NCBI GenBank assembly: GCA_032718475.1
Contig: JAUCBJ010001776.1
Span: 1-30,268, forward strand
Reading direction: 5' to 3'
Source: Nemertoderma westbladi
Taxonomy: Eukaryota > Xenacoelomorpha > Nemertodermatida > Nemertodermatidae
DNA length: 30,268 bases
Shown here: piece after piece, positions 10,807-19,976 of the stretch
Numbering within the stretch: the stretch's first letter is position 1
How the letters are laid out: each line of letters starts with the position of its first letter
Translations under genes and position numbers: made by a program
Notes under the pieces: model-generated
Databases searched by the model: none
Seen by the model: only the letters and a program-made list of their open reading frames with translations
What the model was told of the DNA's origin: nothing

Positions 10807-12207
10807 GCAAAGAGCGAGTTGTTTTTCTTGGGGCCCGAGACAGAAGAATCACGTGCCAAGATCCAGATGGGGTTCGATGCTATCTGTGCCGGCATCCCAT
10901 GCCCGCCGCTGGATCAGCTGACCATTCTTGGCGCCCCCATCGGAGAATCTGCCATCGCCTCTTGCCTCACAGCCAAGGTCGGCGACCTCACCACTCTAGT
11001 TAGCCGGCTTCCACTCCTTGACGCACATCACGGCTTTTTCATCCTGAGGAACTCATTTGCCATACCCAGGCTGATGTACTTCCTTAGGGCTGCCCCATGT
11101 TTTAGGTTCCCCACCCTTCTTAGGGACTATGATCGAGTGCTTCGTGGTGCCCTTCAAGTGGTTGCCAATACAGAAATTGGTGACCCAGCATGGGCCCAGG
11201 TTTGCCTACCAGCACGGGTTGGCGGTCTTGGTTTGGGATCAGCAGTGCAGCTCGCACCCTCTGCCTTCCTGGCTTCTGCGGCTGCATGTTCAACCCTTTC
11301 AAACCGCTTGTACCCTTCCGCAGGGATGCCGAGCCCAGCACGGGAATTAGCCATGACCATACGGAATGCGTCACTCCCCCCTGACTCAGCGCCACCCACT
11401 GTGTCAACACAGAGGGTGTGGATGGCGCCCATCCATCAAGAAAGCTTCGCCACCCTCCGTCTTGTAGCTTCTACTCTCGACCTTGCTCGACTGAACTCCC
11501 TCGATCACCCGACGCCTGGCTGCTGGCTTGATGCTCTTCCAAGTGCAGCTCTGGGGCTAAAACTAAGCGATGCGCAGTTTCGAATTGCCATCGCCATTCG
11601 CCTTGGAGAAAAGGTGGTAGAGCCCCACGTCTGCGACCGTTGTGGCAATCCAGTAGCGTCCAATGGTCTACATGGTCTCTCATGCCGGAGGAGCGCAGGC
11701 CGGTTCCCTCGCCACACCATGGTTAATGATATTGTGAGACGGGCATTGGTCAGCTGTGGGGTTCCCTCCATTCTGGAAACATCAGGACTCTGCCGCAATG
11801 ACGGGAAGCGTGTAGACGGGGTGACACTTGTGCCTTGGTCCCAGGGTCGAATGCTAACCTGGGATGCCACAGTGGTTGACCCCCTTGCCCCTAGTCACCG
11901 CCAACAGACGCTAATTGCAGGGGGTCGTGCTGCAGAGGGTGCCGAACAGGGAAAGAACTTGACATATGCGGAGGTGATGGAGCGGGGGCATATATTTCAC
12001 CCTGTTGCGTTCGAGACCCTGGGGCGCCCCGGTCCGGAGACGTCCTCCTTCCTCCAGGAGATTGGGGCCCGTCTCCACACCATGACGCATGAGCTGCGCT
12101 CCGACAGGTTTCTACTTCAGCGTATCGTCATGGCCATTCTGGTGGGCAACGCGGCGTCTGCCCTGGCAACTGCTGGCCCATCCCCTGGTGGACTCTTTGG
12201 GGATTAG
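10807..12207 (+). CDS. 5'-truncated retroelement ORF: CCHC zinc knuckle plus restriction-like endonuclease
   Basis: This open frame has no initiating Met. Its homology-like start KSELFFLGP at about 10810 is what normally follows the reverse-transcriptase catalytic core, so the RT itself is missing. Counting from 10819, C272-x2-C275-x9-H285-x3-C289 forms a CCHC knuckle followed by RFPRH. Then comes a restriction-like endonuclease pattern, R-x-D-G-K-R-V-D333-G with W-D349-A-T, that is, an R..(P/V)D...D-x-T arrangement. CCHC followed by this endonuclease is the C-terminal order of R2/NeSL/CRE-group non-LTR retrotransposons. The ORF is not interrupted by stops. It is clearly GC-rich while both flanks are AT-rich, suggesting a fairly recent insertion. 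Loss of the 5' end fits target-primed reverse transcription. The exact clade is uncertain. Confidence 0.78.
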   Translation, partial: AKSELFFLGPETEESRAKIQMGFDAICAGIPCPPLDQLTILGAPIGESAIASCLTAKVGDLTTLVSRLPLLDAHHGFFILRNSFAIPRLMYFLRAAPCFRFPTLLRDYDRVLRGALQVVANTEIGDPAWAQVCLPARVGGLGLGSAVQLAPSAFLASAAACSTLSNRLYPSAGMPSPARELAMTIRNASLPPDSAPPTVSTQRVWMAPIHQESFATLRLVASTLDLARLNSLDHPTPGCWLDALPSAALGLKLSDAQFRIAIAIRLGEKVVEPHVCDRCGNPVASNGLHGLSCRRSAGRFPRHTMVNDIVRRALVSCGVPSILETSGLCRNDGKRVDGVTLVPWSQGRMLTWDATVVDPLAPSHRQQTLIAGGRAAEGAEQGKNLTYAEVMERGHIFHPVAFETLGRPGPETSSFLQEIGARLHTMTHELRSDRFLLQRIVMAILVGNAASALATAGPSPGGLFGD

Positions 12208-12750
12208 GGCCCGGTCAGTAGCCTTTGCCGTAGCATACTCTACCGCAATGTTAAATGTATCGTATATTACACGAAGTGGGGCCTTCGCGCAGCACGTGAC
12301 TTAAATTTAATTTAAGTACTAATTCGAAAGTATTACTGTATTAGCAAATTTTAAGCAGATTTCGCCTAATCACTTTTTACCTCTTTCATTTCTATTCAGA
12401 CATTTCTGACTCTAGCGGTATAGTGAGAACTGAAGATGGATTAGGGTCTCCAGCCCCACAAAGACACAGCCTATGGATGAATAGTACATACGTACATCGG
12501 CCAAGTTTCATCTTGAATAACGGATAACGAAATGAGAGACGGATCTCACTTTCAGAAATTTCGTCGTATAGCGGCAGACCGATTAAATCTCCCCCCCCCC
12601 CCACAAAGACGCAGCATGTGGTCCAGAATATATGGCAAGATTCAGCTTAAACTGATTAAAATCAATGAGACGGGAGAATCTATTCACTTTCAGGCATAAA
12701 GTAGTCCTATAGCGGGTGACTGTTGAACTGATTTTCAACAAAACAAATTT
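12208..12750. repeat. Diverged copies of the CTCTAGCGG repeat
   Basis: Words ACTCTAGCGGTATAGTGAGAAC (from 12411), CGTATAGCGGCAGACCG (from 12566) and CCTATAGCGGGTGACTG (from 12706) sit about 150 bp apart with the CACAAAGACGCAGCATGTGG block between them. This is the same repeat as at 6575-7870. The first 190 bases are the retroelement's 3' flank and unassigned. Confidence 0.6.
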
Positions 12751-13437
12751 TCAACTTGGCAGCTTTAAATTCGACAAAGTTAGAAGCATGTCAATATCAT
12801 AACGACGACAACGATTTCACTTTCAGACATTTGGCCCTCTAGCGGCAGACTGGAGAACTGCAGATGGATTCGCCTCCTTTGAAAGTCACAGCTAATGGTC
12901 TAATACATATCTGCCAAGTTTCAGCTTAAACGGATTAAAAGCAAAGAAATGGGAGGGCATTTAATGTTTAGACATGTGGCCCTCTAGCGGGAGACCATTG
13001 CACTGATGGTGTCTGAAAGTCTCTCAAAAATCTCAACTTTAGCTCATATTGATACCTACAAATTTTCAACTTGGCAGCTTTAAATCCGACAAAGTTATTA
13101 GCATGTCAAAATCGTAACGACGACAACGATTTCACTTTCAGACCTTTGGCCCTCTAGCGGCAGACTGGAGAACTGCAGATGGATTCGCCTCCTTTGAAAG
13201 TCACAGCTAATGGTCTAATACATATCTGCCAAGTTTCAGCTTAAACGGATTAAAAGCAAAGAAATGGGAGGGCATATAATGTTTAGACATGTGGCCCTCT
13301 AGCGGGAGACCATTGCACTGATGGTGTCTGAAAGTCTCTCAAAAATCTCAACTTTTGCTCATATTGATACCTACAAATTTTCAACTTGGCAGCTTTAAAT
13401 CCGACAAAGTTATTAGCATGTCAAAATCGTAACGACG
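12751..13437 (+). repeat. 315-bp tandem duplication, two full copies plus a partial third
   Basis: TCAACTTGGCAGCTTTAAAT occurs at 12751, 13066 and 13381, an exact 315-bp period twice. Each full unit holds two CTCTAGCGG modules (GCCCTCTAGCGG at 12834, 12979, 13149 and 13294). Copies one and two are almost identical, so the duplication is recent. The third copy breaks off at AAATCGTAACGACGACG, where the trinucleotide repeat begins. Confidence 0.88.
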
Positions 13438-13445
13438 ACGACGAC

Positions 13446-13535
<90 letters not shown>

Positions 13536-13536
13536 A
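13432..13536 (+). repeat. (ACG)n trinucleotide microsatellite, about 35 units
   Basis: A near-perfect ACG tract of about 105 bp with one CAA interruption. The same site in the two preceding 315-bp units has only ACGACGACAACG. Frames through it give poly-Asp or poly-Arg and are not genes. Confidence 0.95.
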
Positions 13537-13935
13537 ACTATTTGCATAAATTGACCCACCCCCTAACAGTGTCAATTCGCTAAGGCTCCGCCAACTTCGT
13601 GGCTCGCCCCAAAATATTACTTTTAGTTTTATATTATATTGATTTGCACTATTAATGCTTCAGCTAAATGTAATAATGTAATGTAATAATAATAATGACT
13701 TGGAGTGTAATACAAAATTAAAAAAAAAAAAATTTATAAACGCAAAAGTATATCTCTGTCATTGCGTTATAAAAGTTTTAGTTTTTGTTTACACGTTTTC
13801 CCCTTCTTTACCTAGATTGAATGGACTACTTGTGGGCCTTTATTATTTTTTACAATTAATATTTAATACTCAAACTTGAATTCTAGAAATAGTGATAGAG
13901 CTATAGTGATGAGATGGTATTATTTATTATTTAAT
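13537..13935. other. No gene recognised; AT-rich DNA
   Basis: AT-rich sequence with short poly(A) and ATT runs (about 13680-13735). No domain, RNA or regulatory element can be supported. Confidence 0.4.
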
Positions 13936-14039
13936 TACTAATAGCGCTATTAAAGCCCTATTAGCACTAATAATCCTATTAGTAAAAAGGGATTTACTAA
14001 TAGCACTATTAGTGCTAATAGCCCTTTTCCGCCTATCGC

Positions 14040-14060
14040 GCGTCCACCAACCCACCCCTG
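14040..14060 (-). repeat. Terminal-inverted-repeat-like sequence, right
   Basis: Reverse complement of the terminus at 9686-9706 with one mismatch. The inner side (13936-14035) is a chain of CTATTAG/CTAATAG words that can fold on itself. Confidence 0.6.
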
Positions 14061-14061
14061 C

Positions 14062-14170
14062 CAAACAGACAATTTGGAAGACATCAAAATGTTAAAACTG
14101 ACACTCGAGATGAATTCTGCGACCAAGAAACCCCCTATAACTAAACTTTTAATGTAATAGCTAATTTTAA
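14062..14170 (-). repeat. CTGTC-rich interspersed repeat, reverse copy
   Basis: Read on the minus strand, it gives GGGGGTTTCTTGGTCGCAG, CATCTCGAGTGTCAGTTTTA and CCAAATTGTCTGTTTGG. This corresponds to the unit of the array at 17811-18480 and to the left copy at 9440-9685. Two near-identical TTTTAATGTAATAGCT(G)ATTTTAATCAAAA copies follow at 14148-14206. Confidence 0.6.
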
Positions 14171-14296
14171 TCAAAACTTTTAATGTAATAGCTGATTTTA
14201 ATCAAAATAATTAAAATTAATTAAGCCTAATTAAATTAATAATTTTTTTAAAAATTCGCTAATTAACAATTATATAATACGTACGTACGTTACCGA

Positions 14297-15238
14297 CGTT
14301 ACGTAGATGACTCTTTTATTTTATTCCGTGATCGGCAACACGCTTATGACTTTATGAAATACCTAAATAAACAGCACAGAAATATAGAGTTTACAGCTGA
14401 ATTCGAATCTAATGGCTCCCTACAATTCTTAGATGTTCTCATTACAAAAAACACAGATAATAAATACATTACATCTGTTTACCGTTAACCAACTTTTACA
14501 GGCCTGTATACACCATTTGATAGCTTTATTCCAGATCAATTCAAAATTGCTCTAATTTCAACACTTGTTTATCGAATCCTTATGATTTGTACTACCTGGT
14601 GCCAATTTCATAAGGAAATTAATATCCTCCATGGTCTATTGTCCCTTAATGGTTACCCTAAGCACTTACTGTCCATGGCTACTACTGATAGGATAACAGT
14701 TAAATGTATGACAGGTTCTAAACCGACTTTCCCCACTGTTCCTAAACGTCCGGTCTATCTTGTACTACCGTTCATTGGTTCATACTCAATCCTGCTTAAA
14801 AAACGACTACAGTTACTTAGCAAAGCGTTTCCCCAATGTAATTTTAAGATTATTTTTCGCCCTACACGTAGGTTAGGAGTTCACTTTCCATTTAAGGATA
14901 GAATTCCCCTGTGTCTCAGACCTCTTGCTTTATATAAATTTACGTGCAGTAGCTGCAATGCTACATACATCGGTAAAACCGAGCGTCACTACAAAGCAAG
15001 GATCAGCGAACACTTGGGAGTTTCCCCTCGAACAGGAAAAGCTTCAACCTCTCCCAAACACTCCACTGTACGAGAACACGCCCTAGACGAGGATCACACC
15101 TTTAATTACAATGACTTCTCAATAATAGGTAGAGCTGATACTAATTACGACCTATTAATTAAAGAAAGCCTAGTTATCTCCCGCCACAGACCTACTCTAA
15201 ATATTCAGGGAACCTCATTCCCTTTACTATTGTTCTAA
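14297..15238 (+). pseudogene. Penelope-like element: RT C-terminus plus GIY-YIG endonuclease, 5'-truncated
   Basis: The frame opens at the RT catalytic box RYVDD (14297-14311), so everything N-terminal is missing. It continues through LQFLDVLITK and VYR, hits one in-frame TAA at 14486-14488, and then reads PTFTGLYTPFDSFIP and on to TAA at 15236-15238. R-x-PTFTGLYTPFDSF normally has a basic residue where the stop sits, so this is a single nonsense mutation. The C-terminal part has the CSSC zinc half-site, the GIY-YIG core ATYIGKTERHYKARISEH, and the late acidic motif LLIKESL followed by R-H-R-P-T-L-N. RT plus GIY-YIG is diagnostic of endonuclease-bearing Penelope-like elements. Truncation plus the stop make it non-autonomous. 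The subfamily is not assigned. Confidence 0.9.
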
Positions 15239-15496
15239 AAACTACACACACTACATAGACCGTATCTGCAGTACTATACAGTATGTATTAATTAATATTG
15301 GTGTTGTACTCATTATCAATTTAGTTGTCTGATTTCATGATTTTACCGTGCACTATTTTACTTAATTCAGTATTACGTATGCAAGTAGTTAGGCTCCTAT
15401 ATCTTCTCGTATTGTAATGTTTTCACATATTATTTTGCAGTAATATTAATAATTTATAATGTAATTTAAACTTTATGTATCTTACTGTAGTATTGG

Positions 15497-15527
15497 CTGA
15501 TGATGGTTTAATGTAATAAATCGAAAC
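15497..15527 (+). ncRNA. Hammerhead-ribozyme-like motif downstream of the Penelope-like ORF
   Basis: CTGATGA (15497-15503) and GAAAC (15523-15527) match the conserved hammerhead core boxes. The bases between form a stem: GGTTTA (15505-15510) pairs with TAAATC (15517-15522) across an ATGTAA loop, with one G-U pair and one unpaired T after the first box. Penelope-like elements are known to carry hammerhead motifs. I could not define convincing stems I and III or the cleavage site, so this may be a decayed copy. Confidence 0.42.
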
Positions 15528-15685
15528 GTTCCGCTTAATTAATTATGGCATTATTTTCATTCGCGCTAATTATTATAATTTTACTACGAATACTGCCATA
15601 TGCCTCGCCACAATGTTGTGGAGTGTACCGGTAGTGTTTGATTGTTGTATTCAGACATTGCTGGGTAGATAGGTACTGTAGGTAG

Positions 15686-15792
15686 GTAAGTGCATATTAC
15701 AGTATTAAAAGACGCTGATAGCGTTTGTGGAACATTTAATTTATGAAACCTGTTGACGCGTGACGGGCCCTAATTCCCCTTTGCAATTGCAG
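15686..15792 (+). other. Candidate 107-nt 5'-UTR intron of the V-ATPase E gene
   Basis: AG|GTAAGT at 15684-15691 is a consensus splice donor, and TTGCAATTGCAG ending at 15792 is a plausible acceptor, 53 bases before the ATG at 15846. A spliced 5' leader would mean the copy gained or kept a promoter exon. These are sequence matches only, with no transcript evidence. Confidence 0.3.
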
Positions 15793-15845
15793 TGTTTGCT
15801 ATTCCAGAAGTCCTTTGGTTACGAATCTGACAAGCTAAAAAAACA

Positions 15846-16526
15846 ATGGGTCTTACGGACAAAGAGGCCGACGCTCAAATTAAACGCATGTTGGACATTA
15901 TAGATAAAGAGGGGGATGAGAGAGTGGAAGAAGTGAACGCAAACACGGAAGAGTTATTCGATATCGAGAAGGGGAAGCTGGTGGAGATGCAACGGCAGAA
16001 GATCACAGAGTATTACGAGAAAAAGAAAAAACACATGGAACTTCAGAGGAAGATAAAACAATCGCATCTGATAAACCAGGGCCGGTTGAAAACGCTAAAA
16101 GCTATGGAGGAATATGTGTTGCAGTTAACGGAGACTGCCAGATGCAGGTTGGGTGACCGTACCGGCGACAACGAGCAGTACCGGTCGTTACTAAAGGGAC
16201 TCATCAGTCAGGCGCTGTGCCAACTACTCGAGTTGGTGGTTGTGATTGTTTGTCGCCGCGAGGATCTCGATCTGGTGCGGAGGATCTTACCTGAGTGCGA
16301 GGCCGAGTACAAACAGTTTACGGGGCGGGAAATCTCGGTTACTATAGATACCGAGAACTTCCTTGGGACGGGGGTGTCTGGTGGGGTGGAGGCTATAGCG
16401 AGAGAAGGGCGACTAAGGGTTATTAATACTCTAGAGTCGCGATTGGAACAGGTTCAGAAACAGATGGCACCCGAAATGCGATGCATATTGTTTGGCGTCA
16501 ACCCAAACCGAAAGTTCAACGATTAG
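15846..16526 (+). CDS. ATP6V1E: V-type proton ATPase subunit E (intronless copy)
   Basis: The product is the peripheral-stalk subunit E of the V1 sector, which pairs with subunit G and holds the catalytic head against the membrane V0 sector of the proton pump. The 226-residue length equals the usual metazoan E1 length. Visible family marks are the charged N-terminal helix (1-100) with DIEKGKLV (39-46) and EYYEKKKK (55-62), the CR pair at 136-137, GGVEA (179-183), NTLESRL (194-200), and the C-terminus PE-x4-LFG-x4-NRKF. The start is chosen because ATG has A at -3 and G at +4 and fits the family N-terminus. Unusual points are ELVVVIVCRRED (residues 129-140), where the family normally has E-P and R-C-R, and no introns, although E genes in animals are normally interrupted. 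The ORF is intact. I infer a retrocopy under selection or a young one; a true single-exon orthologue is the alternative. Confidence 0.93.
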   Translation: MGLTDKEADAQIKRMLDIIDKEGDERVEEVNANTEELFDIEKGKLVEMQRQKITEYYEKKKKHMELQRKIKQSHLINQGRLKTLKAMEEYVLQLTETARCRLGDRTGDNEQYRSLLKGLISQALCQLLELVVVIVCRREDLDLVRRILPECEAEYKQFTGREISVTIDTENFLGTGVSGGVEAIAREGRLRVINTLESRLEQVQKQMAPEMRCILFGVNPNRKFND

Positions 16527-16531
16527 GGGAT

Positions 16532-16553
16532 GGGGGGGGGGGGGGGGGGGGGG
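16532..16553 (+). repeat. Poly(G) run of 22 bases just after the V-ATPase E stop
   Basis: A pure G tract begins 6 bases after TAG. Similar G/C runs occur at 12592-12602, 27610-27633, 28492-28507 and 29400-29417, so it is a feature of this genome and not specific to the gene. Its length may be unreliable in an assembly. Confidence 0.85.
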
Positions 16554-17810
16554 TACAAATTAAGATAATATTGTCTGATTAGTCGGCCTAAATTTCATCC
16601 AATAGCATTGTAATTACCTCTACTGCTCTACACCAGTCCTTTACAATTTGATTAAACCAACGTCAACACGATCGCCTCCCAAAACTTATTTTTAACATGA
16701 AACATTTCATCAGCTATCTTTAATAACAAATCGCATCGTATCGTAGTGTTATAATATAATTTTCTAATAAAACCACAACATAATGTATTTGTTGCAGGTT
16801 ATTTACAGTGATCTGAACATCGTATCGGATCAGCTGATCAGCTTTACTACACATAAGTACAGTAAGGATGTTAATATTTCATTGAGATTTATTTTATCGT
16901 TAAATATTGACCTCTCTGCTTATGGCGAGGCGGTAAATTAATTAGACCTAATTTTAATCCCTCCCATTACATGAAGTATCTATCATGGTCTATTTAATGA
17001 TTAATTTTGAAGAGGCACTGTTTTTGCTTCATTTCTTTGTTGCTGCAGTCTATTGGTTTATTATGTTTGATTTCTACCAATAATAATATATTAATAATTT
17101 ATGTGTTTAATATAATATTAACAGAATGTTCTAGCTTCGATGTAGTGTAATGATTGTTTTCTTATTTAGGAATATTGGCTATAAAATTTATAAATCACGT
17201 ATCTATTTTTGAAAATTTTTTAAACATTATGACGTTTTGTGAGAAATGAACAAATTGCCATTATATACAAATGATTGACATATTATTACACAACCAAATT
17301 TAGTAACTGTGTTAATGTGTATTGATTGGCTTCGTTGTATTGTTGTTTCTGTTTTCTGTTTAAACATATTGTTATAAATTTTCTATTGTATGTAAGTTTA
17401 TTTAATGTTAGATTCTTAGATTATAAAGAAGCGTTTATAAGAACACCTATTAAATATTTCCCTCAAGGCACGTAATTCGGAGAAAGCGGAACCCATCACG
17501 ATCGATGGAAAAATTTCTTCTTCTTTTTTTCGGGATTTGCTACCTCTGAATTTATATGCCATGCAGCTTAAAATTTGTAAAATTGTATAAAAATGTACAA
17601 TTGTCGCGTATCAAGTAGAAAAGTATAGTATCAGAAAAATCTATTTTTTCTATGGTCCATTCTGGTAGAGAATTGTTCGGGCTATCTAGTGGTATATAAC
17701 ACTTATCTTCTATCATTTTCCATTTTGGAGTAATTTTACGAAAACTAAAGTGTAATCGCTCATAATTTCTTCAAAACGAGTTCAAAGCCCACACCAGACA
17801 TCCATTCATA
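16554..17810. other. No gene recognised; AT-rich intergenic DNA
   Basis: Apart from the candidate poly(A) signal I see only AT-rich sequence, without long ORFs, tandem structure or RNA-gene promoter boxes. There is no direct terminal poly(A) that would mark the end of a retrocopy. Confidence 0.5.
16766..16771 (+). terminator. Candidate poly(A) signal for the V-ATPase E copy
   Basis: AATAAA about 240 bases past the stop is the first canonical hexamer downstream. In DNA this AT-rich such hexamers are frequent, so support is weak. Confidence 0.3.
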
Positions 17811-18480
17811 TTTCTGTCTGTCTGTCTGTCAAACATTAGGAAAGCAAACAAACTAGCTAAATTTCTTGCTACGGGTATTTTCCAGTTTCTTGATCTCTTT
17901 TGCGATGTCGGGTTGCACATTTTACGAAATAGACTCTTTGACCACCTGTCTGTCTGTCCGTCTTTTGGCAGACTATCTGTCTTACATTACGAAAGAATAC
18001 AGGCTAACTAAAATTCTCGTTATAGAGGTTTTTTGGGTTTGTGATTTCATTTCCGATGTCAATTTTCACATTTCACGTAATATAGACTGTCTGTCCGTTG
18101 TCTGTCTGCCTGTCTTTTTGTCAGACTGTCCGTCAAACATTAAAAAAGCATACTAACTAACTAATATTCTCGCTAAAGAGGTTTTCCGGGTTCGTGATTT
18201 AATTTCCGATATCAGTTTTCACAATTTACAGAATGTATACATACAGCCTGTACACCTGTCTGTTTGTCAGTTTTTTTTTCTTTGTCAGACTATCCGATAA
18301 ACATTAATAAAACGTACAAACTAACTAAAATTCTCGCTATGGGGGTTTCTTGGTTTCGTGATTTCATTTCTGATGTCAGTTTTTACATTTCACGAAATCT
18401 AGACTGTTTGTCCGCTTGTCTGACTGTCCGTCATTTTGTCAGTCTGTCTATCATCAGATATTTGCGAACAAAGGATTGCG
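17811..18480 (+). repeat. CTGTC-rich tandem array, ~155-162-bp unit, about four copies
   Basis: The block GATTTCATTTCTGATGTCAG with following CACATTTCACGAAAT recurs near 17887, 18042, 18196 and 18358, giving a period of 154-162 bp. Each unit also holds several (C)TGTCTGTC words and ACTAACTAAAATTCTCGCTA. Open frames at 17866-18156 and 18264-18494 only reflect the repeat. Single copies are found at 9440-9685 and, inverted, 14062-14170. Confidence 0.75.
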
Positions 18481-18951
18481 TCTACGTGGTTTAAATCAAA
18501 ATTGTCGGATTCCTCATAAAATTTTGAGTCAGAAACTAGTGCTACAGAGATCTATAGGGACTACATGAATGTCTAGATTATAAATAATAGAAACATTGGC
18601 CCCAATTGCCTTTTTATTGAATATGACTAGAAAGCCAGCAATCTGTCTGGAAGGAGCCCGGGGGATGGGGAAGAAACCTAGCCAAGACTAATACAAACAA
18701 ACTACTCCTATGTCAGTCAGCATTAAGTAAACTAAACAATTGTCTAAACTGTAATAGAGGCTAGCTGTCCTTGTGGCGCGTCCCACATAATAAAAAATAA
18801 AACTTAGCTACCACTAACAAAAATATAGTATGAAGCAAATAATTTCATTATGAAGCACGTTTACAAGATATAAGATTACCGAATATTTATAAAAAAAATA
18901 TCAATGATGCACAACCAGATAAATAACAACGAATAGAGCCAAATAATAAAT
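18481..18951. other. No gene recognised; AT-rich left flank of the intact transposon
   Basis: Only AT-rich sequence without coding potential is seen. It ends at the TTAG duplication that precedes the transposon's left terminus. Confidence 0.45.
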
Positions 18952-18955
18952 TTAG

Positions 18956-18980
18956 GGTCAAAGTCAAAATAAATGTTACA
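18956..18980 (+). repeat. Left terminal inverted repeat (25 bp)
   Basis: Identical over 25 bases to the reverse complement of 23240-23264. Similarity extends weakly outward (A-A-T-x-T-A), which is the TTAG duplication plus chance. Confidence 0.88.
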
Positions 18981-19168
18981 TCAGTGTTTCACAATGGCTG
19001 ATTTTTTTAAAAGTCTGTAACTTTTGAACCACTGGACCAAATTTGATAACCAATAGCTCATTTTAAAGCTCTTGATAAACACTACAACATAGATAAAATC
19101 CAGCACCACTTACACAAAAATATACCTTTATCCAACCACTTTGGAGTCCACTTATGTAGACCAGACCT

Positions 19169-19830
19169 GTAGACCATGAACGAAACTTTTTGACTATTTC
19201 AATATGAACGCCCTGTCACTCTTGATTGGAGTTGTGTGACATGCAAAGTAGGGGTTCATTAGAATGTTAAGATGTTGACATTCCTTTAAATATATGATGG
19301 GCCCAAAATATACAATTTTGGCATTGTTTCACATGCCTGAATATTCGCTAGGGAAGTTGACTAATATTATCAAATATTTGGGGAAATTGGAAGTGAGATA
19401 ATTCCGAAATTCCCAGAGCAAAGCCCTTAATGTTATATTTTCTCTGAAAGTTCATATATCGATAATTATTAAATTAATTACACGGCAACTCCCTCTACCG
19501 CAATATTAATTTTCCATTGCTCTAAACACCGTGAATCACTATTTTAGATAAACATTGTAGACCGTGAATCAAATTTCAATTCCACATTTCAGAAACTGTG
19601 TGATCGTGGATATGTTGGTTCATGGTGTAAATGGGAGCTGCTCATCATAGGTTTTATTTTTATTATCATTCATTTATGACCATTGCATTATATTGTCTCT
19701 ACGCCTTAAAGTATGTAATCATGAAACAAACGTTGTAGACTGTGAAACTGAATACCATGAACACTTCTCATAAATAATGGTTCATGGTACTTGTTTATCG
19801 TGTTCACGGTCTACAAAACTAATCGTCTAC
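19169..19830. repeat. Left subterminal repeats (GTAGACCGTGAA family)
   Basis: Copies of the 12-base word or its complement are seen at 19169-19180 (GTAGACCATGAA), 19557-19570 (GTAGACCGTGAATC), 19735-19746 (GTAGACTGTGAA) and 19803-19814 (TTCACGGTCTAC). Shorter forms lie at 19528-19537, 19619-19629, 19753-19762 and 19780-19789. Iterated words near both ends are the usual form of transposase-binding sites. They end about 150 bases before the ORF, so they could also affect its promoter. Confidence 0.7.
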
Positions 19831-19976
19831 AGTATGCAATTTGAAATTATGTACAGTCAGCAGTATAAACCATGAGAGGCAAATTTAAAGTGCCACTGGT
19901 ACTTAATAATTAGTCACTACACTACAGCCTAATTCTATATATCCTAATCCTATAATTCGAATTTTCTGTTTAAATT

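Larger units (their letters stand above)
9686..14060. mobile_element. Candidate composite DNA transposon bounded by inverted termini
   Basis: CAGGGGTGGGTTG-TGGACGC at 9686-9706 is repeated in reverse complement at 14040-14060 with one mismatch in 21 bases. Both inner flanks carry CTATTAG-rich subterminal sequence, and both outer flanks are inverted CTGT-repeat copies. Inside lie a Harbinger-type transposase fragment, a truncated retroelement ORF and tandem repeats. One reading is a Harbinger-like element that collected later insertions. The other is two separate short elements of one family in opposite orientation. I found no target duplication, so the element boundaries are an inference. Confidence 0.4.

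Noticed and set aside
11120-11870. Other-frame and antisense ORFs over the retroelement fragment
   Set aside because: High GC content creates open shadows; only the 10807-12207 frame has domain motifs.
13381-13583. Poly-Asp and poly-Arg frames
   Set aside because: These are products of the (ACG)n tract.
17866-18494. Two Ser/Cys-rich ORFs
   Set aside because: Both follow the 155-162-bp CTGT repeat and repeat the same peptide, so they are repeat products.
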